DNA from: JASGDB01 sp049841315
GTDB lineage: Bacteria > Bacteroidota > Bacteroidia > Flavobacteriales > Weeksellaceae
DNA length: 59,726 nt
Direction of reading: 5' to 3'
NCBI GenBank assembly: GCA_049841315.1
Contig: JASGDB010000030.1
Location: 1 to 59,726 of the forward strand
The stretch's first letter is position 1, and each line of letters begins with the position of its first letter. Of this stretch, positions 1-7,529 are shown piece after piece. The notes below the pieces were generated by a model. It was not told where the DNA came from. It saw only the letters and a program-made list of their open reading frames with translations, and ran no database searches. The translations under genes were made by a program, and so were the position numbers.

Positions 1-163
1 CCCAAAATTACATTTTTTTGATTTTAAAAAGATAAAAACCTCATAGGTTTTAGGCTAAACGCATTAAAATTCTTTGCGAACTTTGCGTTTGGAATTTTAA
101 TGCGTTTAGCCTAAAACCTATGAGGTTTTTATCTTTTTAAAATCAAAAAAATGTAATTTTGGG
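1..163. repeat. Perfect 72-bp inverted repeat, 19-bp loop
   Basis: Bases 1-72 are exactly the reverse complement of bases 92-163, separated by a 19-base loop rich in the ctttgcg motif. The arm begins at base 1, so the repeat may continue outside the window. About 45 bases of the arm and loop recur with one mismatch near 59562-59610, so this belongs to a dispersed intergenic family. A perfect fold-back at a contig edge can also be an assembly artefact; sequence alone cannot decide between the two. Confidence 0.9.
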
Positions 164-237
164 CAGATTTTTAAAAACCCGATAAAAACGGGATGATTTT
201 TGCATCTCATCCGTTTTGAAATTATAAAAATATCCGC

Positions 238-1260
238 ATGAAAAAAGTATTTCTCATTCCCGTTCTGGCGCTTCTGCTCATGGTTTCCTGCAATAAGGAC
301 AAGGAACTCCTCAACACGCTGAACGATTACAATATTTCCATGGAAAGCAAAGGATATCATTTCGGCGACAAGCTGGAACTTCCTGCGAAAGTTACCGAAA
401 ATGCGGAAAGCATTACCATAAGTTTTGGAGAAACGGAAACCAACAGCCTTACCATTGACCCGAAATTTTTCACTTTGGGAGATAATTATGTTACCTTCAA
501 CATCAAAAAGAAAAACGGCGAAGTGCTCACTCAGGATGCGACGATTAACGTTTTTGCGAAAAATCCTGAAGCAAAACTGTCTTACACGATCGTTCAGGAA
601 TATCCTCATGATACGAAAAATTTTTTGCAGGGATTTCAACTGGAAGGAAATACGGTTTATGAATCCGAAGGGCAGTACGGCTCTTCTCGATTGATAAAAT
701 ATACGCTCGGAACAACCAATCCGGTTGCGGAAACCAAACAGGGCGAAGAATATTTTTCAGAAGGCGCATCGATTGTGGGTGATAAAGTTTATCAGTTGAC
801 GTGGAGGGAGAAAAAGGGATTTATTTATGATAAAAATTCTTTGAAATTAACGGGTGAATTCTCTTATCCGAACTTAATCGGAGAAGGCTGGGGACTGACG
901 TATGACGGGAAATATCTTCTCCTTTCGGACGGAACGAAAAATATTTATTTCCTTGACCCTGCAAAACCGTCGGAAGTGGTGAAATATGTTTCTGTTGCCG
1001 GAAATTCAGAAGTGTACGACCAGCTGAACGAATTGGAATTTCACAAAGGATTTTTGTACGCAAACGTTTGGCAGAAACCGATTATTCTGAAAATCAATCC
1101 TGAAAACGGAGAAGTGGTAGGGAAATTTGACTTTTCCGAAATTGCAAAAAATCACACGACAAGCAATGATGATGTGCTGAACGGAATTGCTTTTAAAGGC
1201 GACAACATGCTGGTTACCGGAAAAAACTGGCCGAAGATTTATGAAGTTGCCATTCAGTAA
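238..1260 (+). CDS. Glutaminyl-peptide cyclotransferase-like lipoprotein
   Basis: This 340-residue protein resembles the plant/bacterial-type glutaminyl cyclase family (Glu_cyclase_2), which converts N-terminal glutamine to pyroglutamate on a five-bladed propeller. A lipoprotein signal is clear: a hydrophobic run from residue 4 and lipobox LMVSC with Cys18, so it is probably anchored in the envelope. Residues about 25-105 form an extra N-terminal region of Ig-like character, and the cyclase propeller follows from about 115, with family-like segments NFLQGF, YESEGQYG, QLTW, GEGWGLTYDG, LNELEF, ANVW and LNGIA. The ATG at 238 is the only start giving the signal peptide. A terminator follows directly. 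The physiological substrate is not evident. Confidence 0.85.
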   Translation: MKKVFLIPVLALLLMVSCNKDKELLNTLNDYNISMESKGYHFGDKLELPAKVTENAESITISFGETETNSLTIDPKFFTLGDNYVTFNIKKKNGEVLTQDATINVFAKNPEAKLSYTIVQEYPHDTKNFLQGFQLEGNTVYESEGQYGSSRLIKYTLGTTNPVAETKQGEEYFSEGASIVGDKVYQLTWREKKGFIYDKNSLKLTGEFSYPNLIGEGWGLTYDGKYLLLSDGTKNIYFLDPAKPSEVVKYVSVAGNSEVYDQLNELEFHKGFLYANVWQKPIILKINPENGEVVGKFDFSEIAKNHTTSNDDVLNGIAFKGDNMLVTGKNWPKIYEVAIQ

Positions 1261-1278
1261 TATTTGAAAATTAAGAAC

Positions 1279-1309
1279 AAAAAGATGTGATACGTTCGCA
1301 TCTTTTTTT
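1279..1309 (+). terminator. Rho-independent terminator
   Basis: A 9-bp stem (aaaaagatg with catcttttt) and an 11-base loop is followed by a T-run, 18 bases after the stop of the cyclase-like gene. Confidence 0.7.
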
Positions 1310-1320
1310 ATTTTTATACA

Positions 1321-2088
1321 ATGAAATTTCTGAGGTTCATTTTGCTGTTTTTGTTCTGTTCCGTTTCGGCGCAGAAAATTCTTCCTTTCGATTCTTTGAA
1401 GATGAAAGATGTTACCGATTTTTTTATTGATGATTACGGGAATTTTTATCTTTACAAAAACCGTGATTTCAGTTTTGCCAAATACGATGCATCGGGAAAA
1501 CAGCTCGGAAAAGTGATGATGACGGTTCCGTTTCGGGTGCAGAGCGTGCAGAATCCACTGAATATTTTTCTTTTTTCCGAAAATGCGCAGGAACTGAAAA
1601 TGCTTGATGCCAATCTCAATGAAATTCAGAATATCAATTTCCGGCAGAAATTCGGGTTTGTGAAATCGGCGTACGCAGAGGATTTACAACAGATTTGGCT
1701 TCTGGATGAAAGCACAAAACGCCTTGTTCAGTACAATTACAGGAATGACCGGATTATCAATTCTTTTCCTTTAAATTTTGATTTTGAAAGAATTATTTCG
1801 GTTCTTGTTTTTGAAGGAAAATTGTATGTAATTAATGACGAATGCTTTACCGTTTACGATTTTCAGGGAAATGAGCTTTTCAGAAAGCCAATCGAAAATC
1901 CGCAAAAGCTATATCGGCAGAACGAAAAGATTTTTATCATCACCAAAAATAAAATCCTGGATTTTTCCTTTCCTGAAAGCATAAAAACCGTTTTTCAAAA
2001 AGAAGATTCTCAGATTGTGGATAAAAACTCGTCTTCTTATTTTGAACTGAAAGGGTGTAAATTCTATCTTTACAAAATCGAAAAATAA
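1321..2088 (+). CDS. Secreted protein of unknown function, propeller-like
   Basis: This 255-residue protein has a clean Sec signal peptide (basic start, hydrophobic residues 6-14, VSAQ cleavage region). The remainder alternates short beta strands with repeated patterns such as NIFLFSENAQ, QIWLLDESTK and KLYVINDECF. These look like blades of a beta-propeller with a sensor-like or lectin-like fold. No catalytic motif was recognised. It lies between the cyclase-like lipoprotein and the nucleoside kinase, 60 bases after the former and separated from it by a terminator. The function is unknown; the export prediction is the solid part. Confidence 0.75.
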   Translation: MKFLRFILLFLFCSVSAQKILPFDSLKMKDVTDFFIDDYGNFYLYKNRDFSFAKYDASGKQLGKVMMTVPFRVQSVQNPLNIFLFSENAQELKMLDANLNEIQNINFRQKFGFVKSAYAEDLQQIWLLDESTKRLVQYNYRNDRIINSFPLNFDFERIISVLVFEGKLYVINDECFTVYDFQGNELFRKPIENPQKLYRQNEKIFIITKNKILDFSFPESIKTVFQKEDSQIVDKNSSSYFELKGCKFYLYKIEK

Positions 2089-2145
2089 ATGAAGGGTTTT
2101 GCATTTTAAACCTTACAATTTTAACTTTTAAATCCTAAAAAGTAC

Positions 2146-2760
2146 ATGCATATCGCTATCACGGGAAACATCGGAGCCGGAAAAACCACTTTAACGACCA
2201 TGCTCGCCAAACATTACGGCTGGGAGGCACAGTTTGAGGATGTAGACCATAATCCTTACCTTGAAGATTTCTATGCCGACATGAGCAAGTGGAGTTTTGC
2301 ACTTCAGATTTACTTTCTGGGAAGCCGTTTCCGACAGGTGAAAGAAATCCGTGAAAGCGGAAAAAACATCATTCAGGACAGAACGATTTATGAAGATGCA
2401 CATATTTTCGCGGAGAATCTCTATGATATGGAGTTGCTTTCTGAGCGGGATTTTAATAATTATTTTTCGGTGTTCAAGCTGATGAAAGATTTTGTTTCAG
2501 CGCCGGATTTATTGATTTATCTAAAGTCTGATGTTCCGAATTTAGTGAAGAAAATCTACAAGAGAGGGCGTGAATACGAAGCCTCCATCAGCATCGAATA
2601 TCTTTCTAAACTGAATCAGAAATATGAAAAATGGATTTCCGAATACAAAGACGGAAAACTCTTAATTATCGAGGTTGACGATTTGGATTTCGTGGAACAT
2701 CCTGAAGATTTCGGAGTGATTTTAGACCGTATTGATGCGGAACTGAACGGACTTTTCTAA
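2146..2760 (+). CDS. Deoxynucleoside kinase (dAK/dCK/dGK family)
   Basis: A 204-residue protein of the dNK family, which phosphorylates deoxynucleosides in the salvage pathway using ATP. The P-loop GNIGAGKT is at residues 7-14. The DR motif of the family (IIQDRTIYEDAHIFA) is near residue 78, and the arginine-rich LID segment (KRGREYEASI) is near 145. The length is normal for bacterial family members. The start at 2146 puts the P-loop at the usual distance from the N-terminus. Substrate preference (dA, dC or dG) cannot be read from sequence by eye. Confidence 0.9.
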   Translation: MHIAITGNIGAGKTTLTTMLAKHYGWEAQFEDVDHNPYLEDFYADMSKWSFALQIYFLGSRFRQVKEIRESGKNIIQDRTIYEDAHIFAENLYDMELLSERDFNNYFSVFKLMKDFVSAPDLLIYLKSDVPNLVKKIYKRGREYEASISIEYLSKLNQKYEKWISEYKDGKLLIIEVDDLDFVEHPEDFGVILDRIDAELNGLF

Positions 2761-2762
2761 GA

Positions 2763-2892
2763 CAGGGAAATTGGAGAAGTGGAGACTTTGAGACTTTGAG
2801 AGAGGGAGACTTTGGGACTTTGAGAGAGGGAGACTTTGAGAGAGGGAGATATGGAGACTTTGAGAGAGGGAGAGGGAGAGCTTGAGGTTGTT
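2763..2892. repeat. Low-complexity tandem repeat (gagagggagactttg-like)
   Basis: Imperfect tandem copies of a 14-16 base purine-rich unit built from gagaggga and gactttga. The run starts right after the kinase stop codon and ends near 2890. It encodes nothing convincing in any frame. Confidence 0.8.
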
Positions 2893-2943
2893 TGAAATGG
2901 TTGGATGTGGCTTGAAAATCGTTTGAAATGGTTCACAACTTTT

Positions 2944-3000
2944 TAACACCCCGTCAAATCCGCCGCGGCGGATTCGCCACCCCTCTGAAAGAGGGGAATA
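2944..3000. repeat. Two-hairpin dispersed intergenic element, copy 1
   Basis: The element is caccccgtc, then a perfect 18-bp palindrome (aatccgccgcggcggatt, 2957-2974), then a second stem (cccctct-gaa-agagggg, 2980-2996). A copy with the same architecture but a different inner stem lies at 42023-42075. Confidence 0.75.
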
Positions 3001-3004
3001 TCCC

Positions 3005-3122
3005 GCACCTCGAACCCGTATCCCGCACCCCGAATCAAGCGAACGTATCTTGACCAAATGGAAAAACCCGTATCTCGCACCCCGAACCTCGTACCCCGAA
3101 CCTCGTACCTCGTGCCCCGAAC
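3005..3122. repeat. Tandem repeat of cgcaccccgaacc-type units
   Basis: Several 12-15 base units (cgcacctcgaacc, cgcaccccgaa, cgtaccccgaacc, cgtacctcg) are arranged head to tail, some separated by unrelated bases. They are much richer in C than the neighbouring DNA. The reading frame running through them into the MFS gene is not real. Confidence 0.75.
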
Positions 3123-3146
3123 CACTTGGCTCTTTTTACTTTTTCC

Positions 3147-3176
3147 TTGGCTCTTTCTCTTGGTTTCTTATCTTTG
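3147..3176 (+). promoter_or_regulatory. Predicted promoter of the MFS gene
   Basis: A TTG at 3147-3149 and a perfect TAnnTTTG box (tatctttg, 3169-3176) are separated by 19 bases, the Bacteroidota sigma-factor spacing. The ATG at 3182 starts five bases after the box, so the transcript is predicted to be leaderless or nearly so. Confidence 0.6.
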
Positions 3177-3181
3177 CACTC

Positions 3182-4402
3182 ATGGAAAACACACGCAAAT
3201 CGGCTGCTATCGGATTCATCTTCGTTACGCTTCTGATTGATATTACAGGCTGGGGAATTATTATTCCCGTTATTCCGAAACTTATCGAGGAGCTGATTAA
3301 CGGTGATATCAGCGATGCTGCCAAATACGGAGGCTGGCTGAGTTTTGCCTATGCTTTTGTGCAGTTTATTTTCTCGCCTCTGGTGGGAAATCTCAGTGAT
3401 AAATACGGAAGAAGACCGGTGATTCTGATTTCGCTTTTCGGTTTTGCGGTGGATTATATTTTTCTTGCCCTTTCCCCGAATATCTGGTGGCTGTTTGCAG
3501 GAAGAATTATTGCGGGAATTACGGGAGCGAGCGTTACTACGGCAAGTGCTTATATTGCGGATATTTCTACGGATAAAGACCGTGCGAAGAATTTCGGATT
3601 AATCGGAGCTGCTTTCGGATTGGGTTTCATTATCGGGCCTGTTCTTGGAGGAATTCTCGGACATTACGGCTCAAGAGTTCCGTTTTATGCGGCTGCTGCT
3701 CTCTGTCTGCTGAACTGGCTTTATGGCTATTTCATTCTCCCTGAAAGTTTACCGAAAGAAAACCGCCGTCCTTTTGAATGGAAACGGGCAAATCCTGTCG
3801 GTTCTTTTAAATTTTTAAGGAAACATCCTGAAATTTCTATGCTTACAACCGGATTGATACTCATTTATATTGCCGGACATGCGGTGCAGAGCAACTGGAG
3901 CTTTTACACGATGTATAAATTTGATTGGAATGAAAGAATGGTCGGGATTTCTCTGGGAGTAGTGGGATTAATGGTCGGGCTTGTTCAGGGATTTCTGATA
4001 CGGTGGATAAATCCCCGTATTGGTGATGAAAAAAGCATCTATTGCGGTCTGGCGCTTTATGCTGTCGGAATGTTGCTGTATGCGTTCGCCACTGAAGGCT
4101 GGATGATGTTGGCGTTTACCGTGCCATATTGTATGGGAGGAATCTGCGGACCCGCTTTGCAGGCGGTGATTACCAAAAGTGTACAGCCGAACGAACAGGG
4201 AGAACTTCAGGGTGCTTTGACGAGTCTGATGAGTGCGACTTCCATTGTCGGGCCGCCGCTGATGACACAGATTTTCTATTTTTTCACGCATGATAAAGCG
4301 CCGTTTACCTTTTCGGGAGCACCGTTTCTGTTGGCATTTATTTTAATGGTAATCAGTATTTTTATTGTGCATTCCGGTTTTTCTAAAAGGAGAAAACCTT
4401 AG
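3182..4402 (+). CDS. TCR/Tet-type MFS transporter
   Basis: A 406-residue major facilitator protein with 12 predicted membrane segments, closest in pattern to the TetA/TCR drug:proton antiporters. The family signature between segments 2 and 3 is intact (GNLSDKYGRRPVIL). Segment 1 carries ITGWGIIIPVIPKL, and the segment-5 antiporter motif is present as GLGFIIGPVLGG. An open frame continues upstream to 3050, but it runs through tandem repeats. The ATG at 3182 gives the normal MFS N-terminus and sits just after a good promoter. The gene is monocistronic. The substrate is unknown, and the resemblance to TetA does not by itself show tetracycline export. Confidence 0.9.
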   Translation: MENTRKSAAIGFIFVTLLIDITGWGIIIPVIPKLIEELINGDISDAAKYGGWLSFAYAFVQFIFSPLVGNLSDKYGRRPVILISLFGFAVDYIFLALSPNIWWLFAGRIIAGITGASVTTASAYIADISTDKDRAKNFGLIGAAFGLGFIIGPVLGGILGHYGSRVPFYAAAALCLLNWLYGYFILPESLPKENRRPFEWKRANPVGSFKFLRKHPEISMLTTGLILIYIAGHAVQSNWSFYTMYKFDWNERMVGISLGVVGLMVGLVQGFLIRWINPRIGDEKSIYCGLALYAVGMLLYAFATEGWMMLAFTVPYCMGGICGPALQAVITKSVQPNEQGELQGALTSLMSATSIVGPPLMTQIFYFFTHDKAPFTFSGAPFLLAFILMVISIFIVHSGFSKRRKP

Positions 4403-4579
4403 AGCCTTTAATTTTTAGCAATAAAATTTAAACATCCTAAAATTTAACCAATATTTTTTTCTATATTCGAACATTCTATGACGTAGAAACTCCCATACAT
4501 ACTTCATAATTATTTGAATCCGGTCGGAAAATGGTTTTCCGGTTCGGGTATTTGTTTAATTTTTTAAATTCAATTAATT
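4403..4579. other. Intergenic, with a small hairpin
   Basis: AT-rich spacer between the MFS gene and the small unknown gene. The only structure seen is a 7-bp hairpin (cggaaaa-tgg-ttttccg, 4525-4541). Confidence 0.5.
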
Positions 4580-4954
4580 ATGAAAAAAGTAATTTGTGTG
4601 GACACCGGAAATCCCGAAAACTGGGTGTTGGTAGATGAAAAAGACCATTTAAAGGTAGGAGAAGTTTATACCATTAGCGAAACAATTTCGGACGAAGAAA
4701 CCGGAGAAACGTATTATCGTCTTGTGGAAAAACCGAAAAGAGATTGGAAACACGTGATGTATAATTCCAAACGTTTCATAGACGTGCCTGAAAACGGCGA
4801 AATTCCCAAAATAGAACCAAAACCGGAAATCCCACTCACGCTCGAACAGAGAAGAGAAAATTTCATCAGAAAAATGAAATATCTTGGAATAGATGATGAA
4901 GGTATTCAAAATAATTTGGATATATGCGATGAATACGGGATTTCATATTCTTGA
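4580..4954 (+). CDS. Small acidic protein of unknown function
   Basis: A 124-residue cytoplasmic protein with no signal peptide or membrane segment. The N-terminal half (KVGEVYTISETISDEETGE, YYRLVEKP) looks like a small SH3-like beta barrel of the kind seen in phage- or plasmid-borne small proteins. The C-terminal 40 residues are charged and probably helical (LEQRRENFIRKMKYLG). Codon use matches the neighbours and a terminator follows the stop. Family not recognised. It sits next to the DUF4143 ATPase and its repeat array, which suggests an accessory origin, but no link can be shown. Confidence 0.7.
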   Translation: MKKVICVDTGNPENWVLVDEKDHLKVGEVYTISETISDEETGETYYRLVEKPKRDWKHVMYNSKRFIDVPENGEIPKIEPKPEIPLTLEQRRENFIRKMKYLGIDDEGIQNNLDICDEYGISYS

Positions 4955-4961
4955 AAAGCGA

Positions 4962-4998
4962 AAACTAAACGGCGGTGTAACAACCGCCTTTTTTAGTT
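4962..4998 (+). terminator. Rho-independent terminator
   Basis: A GC-rich 6-bp stem (ggcggt / accgcc), extended by flanking aaact/agtt pairing, is followed by six T. It lies just downstream of the 124-residue gene. Confidence 0.75.
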
Positions 4999-5017
4999 AT
5001 ATCACGAAAATTCTTGC

Positions 5018-5178
5018 AATTTGTAAAGTAAAATCCTTACAAAGTGTAAAGTAAAATGCTTATAATCTGTAAAGTAAAATATCCACAATATGTAAAGTAA
5101 AACTCTAATAAAGTGTAAAGTAAAATGCTTACAATTTGTAAAGTAAAATACCTTCAAAGTGTAAAATAATATATATCT
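5018..5178. repeat. Seven tandem 23-bp repeats upstream of the ATPase
   Basis: Seven units of exactly 23 bases run head to tail (5018, 5041, 5064, 5087, 5110, 5133, 5156). The core tgtaaagtaaaa is invariant in the first six and decays to tgtaaaataata in the last. Two headings occur, aatNtg (units 1, 3, 4, 6) and aaagtg (units 2, 5, 7). Units 2 and 5 differ by one base. There are no spacers and the period is not a multiple of three. The last unit overlaps the promoter -7 box, so the array looks like a multi-site operator or iteron set. Confidence 0.92.
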
Positions 5179-5181
5179 TTG
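5174..5181 (+). promoter_or_regulatory. Predicted -7 box of the ATPase gene
   Basis: Perfect TAnnTTTG (tatctttg), 17 bases before the ATG at 5199. No clear TTG lies 19 bases upstream; that position falls inside repeat unit 6/7. Confidence 0.45.
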
Positions 5182-5198
5182 CAGAAAGATAATGTATT

Positions 5199-6452
5199 AT
5201 GGGATATATTAATCGCCTGTCAGACAACGAGTTGCTTCGTAAGTTAGATGCTTCCGGTGCTTTGCTTATCAGAGGTGCAAAAGCCTGTGGTAAAACCGAG
5301 TCTGCAAAACAGTTTTCAAAGAGCGTTTTGCAAGTCGATAGAGATGAGCAAGTTCCTGTATTAATCAGTACCGCTCCAAGAAGATTATTGTTGGGAGATA
5401 CGCCTCGTTTGATTGATGAATGGCAGGAACAACCCGAACTTTGGAATTATATCCGGCACGAAGTTGATGACCGCAAAAAAACAGGACAATTCATTCTGAC
5501 AGGTTCGGCAAATCCTGAAGAAAACGCAAAAATGCACTCCGGAGCAGGGCGTTTTACCGTAATGGATATGCGGACAATGTCGTGGCAGGAATTGGGTTTT
5601 TCATCAGGAAAAATAAGTTTGGAAGGGCTTTTTGAAGGTGCGAAAATTGATATTTATGACGAACCGACTGATTTGGAATTTATCATTGAGAAAATAATTA
5701 TCGGTGGTTTTCCGACCAATCTGAACAAGAAAATCAGTCAGGCAAACGATTTGAACCGTGCATACATCGAATTACTTGCAGAAGTGGATATGAGCCGTGT
5801 TTCCAATGTAAAACGCGACCCCGTAAAAGTGAAAAATCTCCTGCGTTCTCTCGCACGAAATACCGCAACAATGGTGGATATTACCGCTTTGGAAAAAGAC
5901 ATCAAGCAACAGGAAAATGCAGATATTTCCCGACCTACGATTTACGATTACCTCGATGCACTCGAACGTTTGATGATTGTGGAAAACCAGCCGGCGTGGA
6001 ATACGCATATTCGTTCGGCTTCGGCTCTGCGAAAATCCCCGAAACGCCATTTTACCGATGTTTCGCTTGCGGTGTCGGCATTGGGTGCAACGAAAAAATC
6101 ATTGCTTAACGATTTGAATTTCACGGGATTTTTGTTTGAATCATTGGTTACGCACGAACTTCGGGTGTATGCACAAGCCAATGATGCCAAAGTCTATCAT
6201 TATCGGGATTCCAGCAATTTGGAAATAGATGCGGTTGTGCAAAAATACAATGGAGAATGGTGTGCATTTGAAATCAAACTCGGGACAGGGCAAATTGAGG
6301 AAGCAGCGGCAAGCCTCAACAAGTTTGCTTCTGTTATCGACCCTAAAAAAGCAAAATCTCCCAAATCACTGAATATCATTACAGGAACCGGCATCAGTTA
6401 TACCCGAAACGATGGTATTAATGTGATTTCGCTGGCTTCATTGGGAGCGTAA
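5199..6452 (+). CDS. AAA ATPase of the AAA_14 / DUF4143 family
   Basis: This 417-residue protein has the two-part layout of the AAA_14-DUF4143 family. The N-terminal ATPase carries Walker A GAKACGKT at residues 26-33 and Walker B RLIDEWQ around 70-76, with sensor-like ILTGSANP. The C-terminal half contains LEIDAVVQ and FEIKLG near residues 340-360, the nuclease-like fold remnant typical of DUF4143. A winged-helix-like segment lies around residues 235-270. The biochemical role of the family is poorly defined; members are often mobile or defence-associated. The gene stands alone, behind a tiled 23-bp array that probably regulates it. Its ATG is the first in frame after the -7 box. Confidence 0.85.
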   Translation: MGYINRLSDNELLRKLDASGALLIRGAKACGKTESAKQFSKSVLQVDRDEQVPVLISTAPRRLLLGDTPRLIDEWQEQPELWNYIRHEVDDRKKTGQFILTGSANPEENAKMHSGAGRFTVMDMRTMSWQELGFSSGKISLEGLFEGAKIDIYDEPTDLEFIIEKIIIGGFPTNLNKKISQANDLNRAYIELLAEVDMSRVSNVKRDPVKVKNLLRSLARNTATMVDITALEKDIKQQENADISRPTIYDYLDALERLMIVENQPAWNTHIRSASALRKSPKRHFTDVSLAVSALGATKKSLLNDLNFTGFLFESLVTHELRVYAQANDAKVYHYRDSSNLEIDAVVQKYNGEWCAFEIKLGTGQIEEAAASLNKFASVIDPKKAKSPKSLNIITGTGISYTRNDGINVISLASLGA

Positions 6453-6559
6453 AATCAAAATTATTTTTTTGTTAAATTAGCACAATTATAAATAGCAATG
6501 TACTGAAAAATGGCTGGTGAAAACCTTTGTAAGTATTTTGGATAAATAGAAAAAACTAT

Positions 6560-7108
6560 TTACTCCCTCAATACTTTTATTCTGCCGTCATTCCATATTT
6601 TTATCACGGAAGAACCGGAATATTCGGAAACAACGTCTCTGTTTTCTTCCACAGCATAATCCACCGCATTCAGTATTTCAGGAGAAATATCGGAGAATTT
6701 CATCGGGGATTTTTGTCCGCTCAGATTGGCGGAAGTGGAAACCAGAGGTTTATTCAGTTTTGAAATCAGTTTTTTGCAGAAATCGTTTTTCACAAGGCGT
6801 ATTCCGATGCTTCCGTCTTCGGCAAGAAGTTCTTTCGGAAGTCCTCGCGGATTTTCATACACAATCGTAACAGGTTTTTCGGAAAGGTCGATGATTTCCC
6901 ACGCCATTTCCGGAACGTCCACCAAATCCTGCAAACGTTTTTCGCTTTCCACAAGGATAATCACGGATTTTGACGGCTCGCGTTTTTTGATTTCAAATAT
7001 TTTCTGAATGGCTTCTGCATTGGTCGCATCACAGCCGATTCCCCAAATGGTATCGGTCGGATAAAGGATTGTTCCGCCGTTTTTGAGGGTTTCTATTGCT
7101 TTTTCCAT
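6560..7108 (-). CDS. L-threonylcarbamoyladenylate synthase (TsaC/Sua5 family)
   Basis: A 182-residue YrdC-fold protein that makes threonylcarbamoyl-AMP from threonine, bicarbonate and ATP, the first step of the tRNA t6A modification. Family segments are plain: GGTILYPTDTIWGIGCDA near the start, KKREPSKSVIIL (the lysine/arginine nucleotide site) around residue 42, and a C-terminal PLVSTSANLSG signature. The length matches the short TsaC form; the Sua5-specific C-terminal domain is absent. It reads toward the DUF4143 gene and is followed by about 100 bases without a recognisable terminator. Confidence 0.9.
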   Translation of the reverse strand: MEKAIETLKNGGTILYPTDTIWGIGCDATNAEAIQKIFEIKKREPSKSVIILVESEKRLQDLVDVPEMAWEIIDLSEKPVTIVYENPRGLPKELLAEDGSIGIRLVKNDFCKKLISKLNKPLVSTSANLSGQKSPMKFSDISPEILNAVDYAVEENRDVVSEYSGSSVIKIWNDGRIKVLRE

Positions 7109-7529
7109 TTTTAATTTTTGGCTAAACCCATGAGTAAATTTCTTTTCAAAACTGATTAAATTCTCTGGATTGTTCCCTCTGTTTCAGGCACAAGCATGGA
7201 CGTTTGCACCAGCGGAAAAGGAAAGGTTTTTATAGTTTTCAAATTTAAAACTTTCAGTCAAATTCACAAAATTTATTATTAAATTTTGGAATCAGAAACC
7301 TATTGCGGTTTTACAATTTTATACCTAAATGCACAACAGCTAAAAAGTCAATTTTTAATATGAAAACAATTTCGTAATATTGCAATAAGTAAAAAATTGC
7401 GGAGATTTATTTTCAGTTGATAAATACATTGCTGAAAGGTGTTTTTAAAGCAAATCTGAATTGTTCGTTTTCGGGAAAACGGATAATTGAAAATTAAGTG
7501 TTTTGTTTAAAGCATAAAATTATAATTGT
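7109..7529. other. Intergenic region with divergent promoters
   Basis: This 421-base AT-rich stretch separates divergent genes (TsaC-like, minus; TPR regulator, plus). No gene was found. It contains one copy of the motif aaatgcacaacag (7327-7339) that recurs as an inverted pair at 48914-49128. No full promoter consensus could be fixed. Confidence 0.5.

Noticed and set aside
118..639. Open frame on the minus strand opposite the cyclase gene
   Set aside because: It overlaps a clear lipoprotein gene, runs through the inverted repeat and shows no domain or signal.
3050..3181. Upstream extension of the MFS gene
   Set aside because: Encoded by C-rich tandem repeats (repetitive PRTSYPEPRTS peptides) and placed before the predicted promoter.
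5018..5178. CRISPR array
   Set aside because: The 23-base units are contiguous with no spacers of unrelated sequence, and no cas genes are present.
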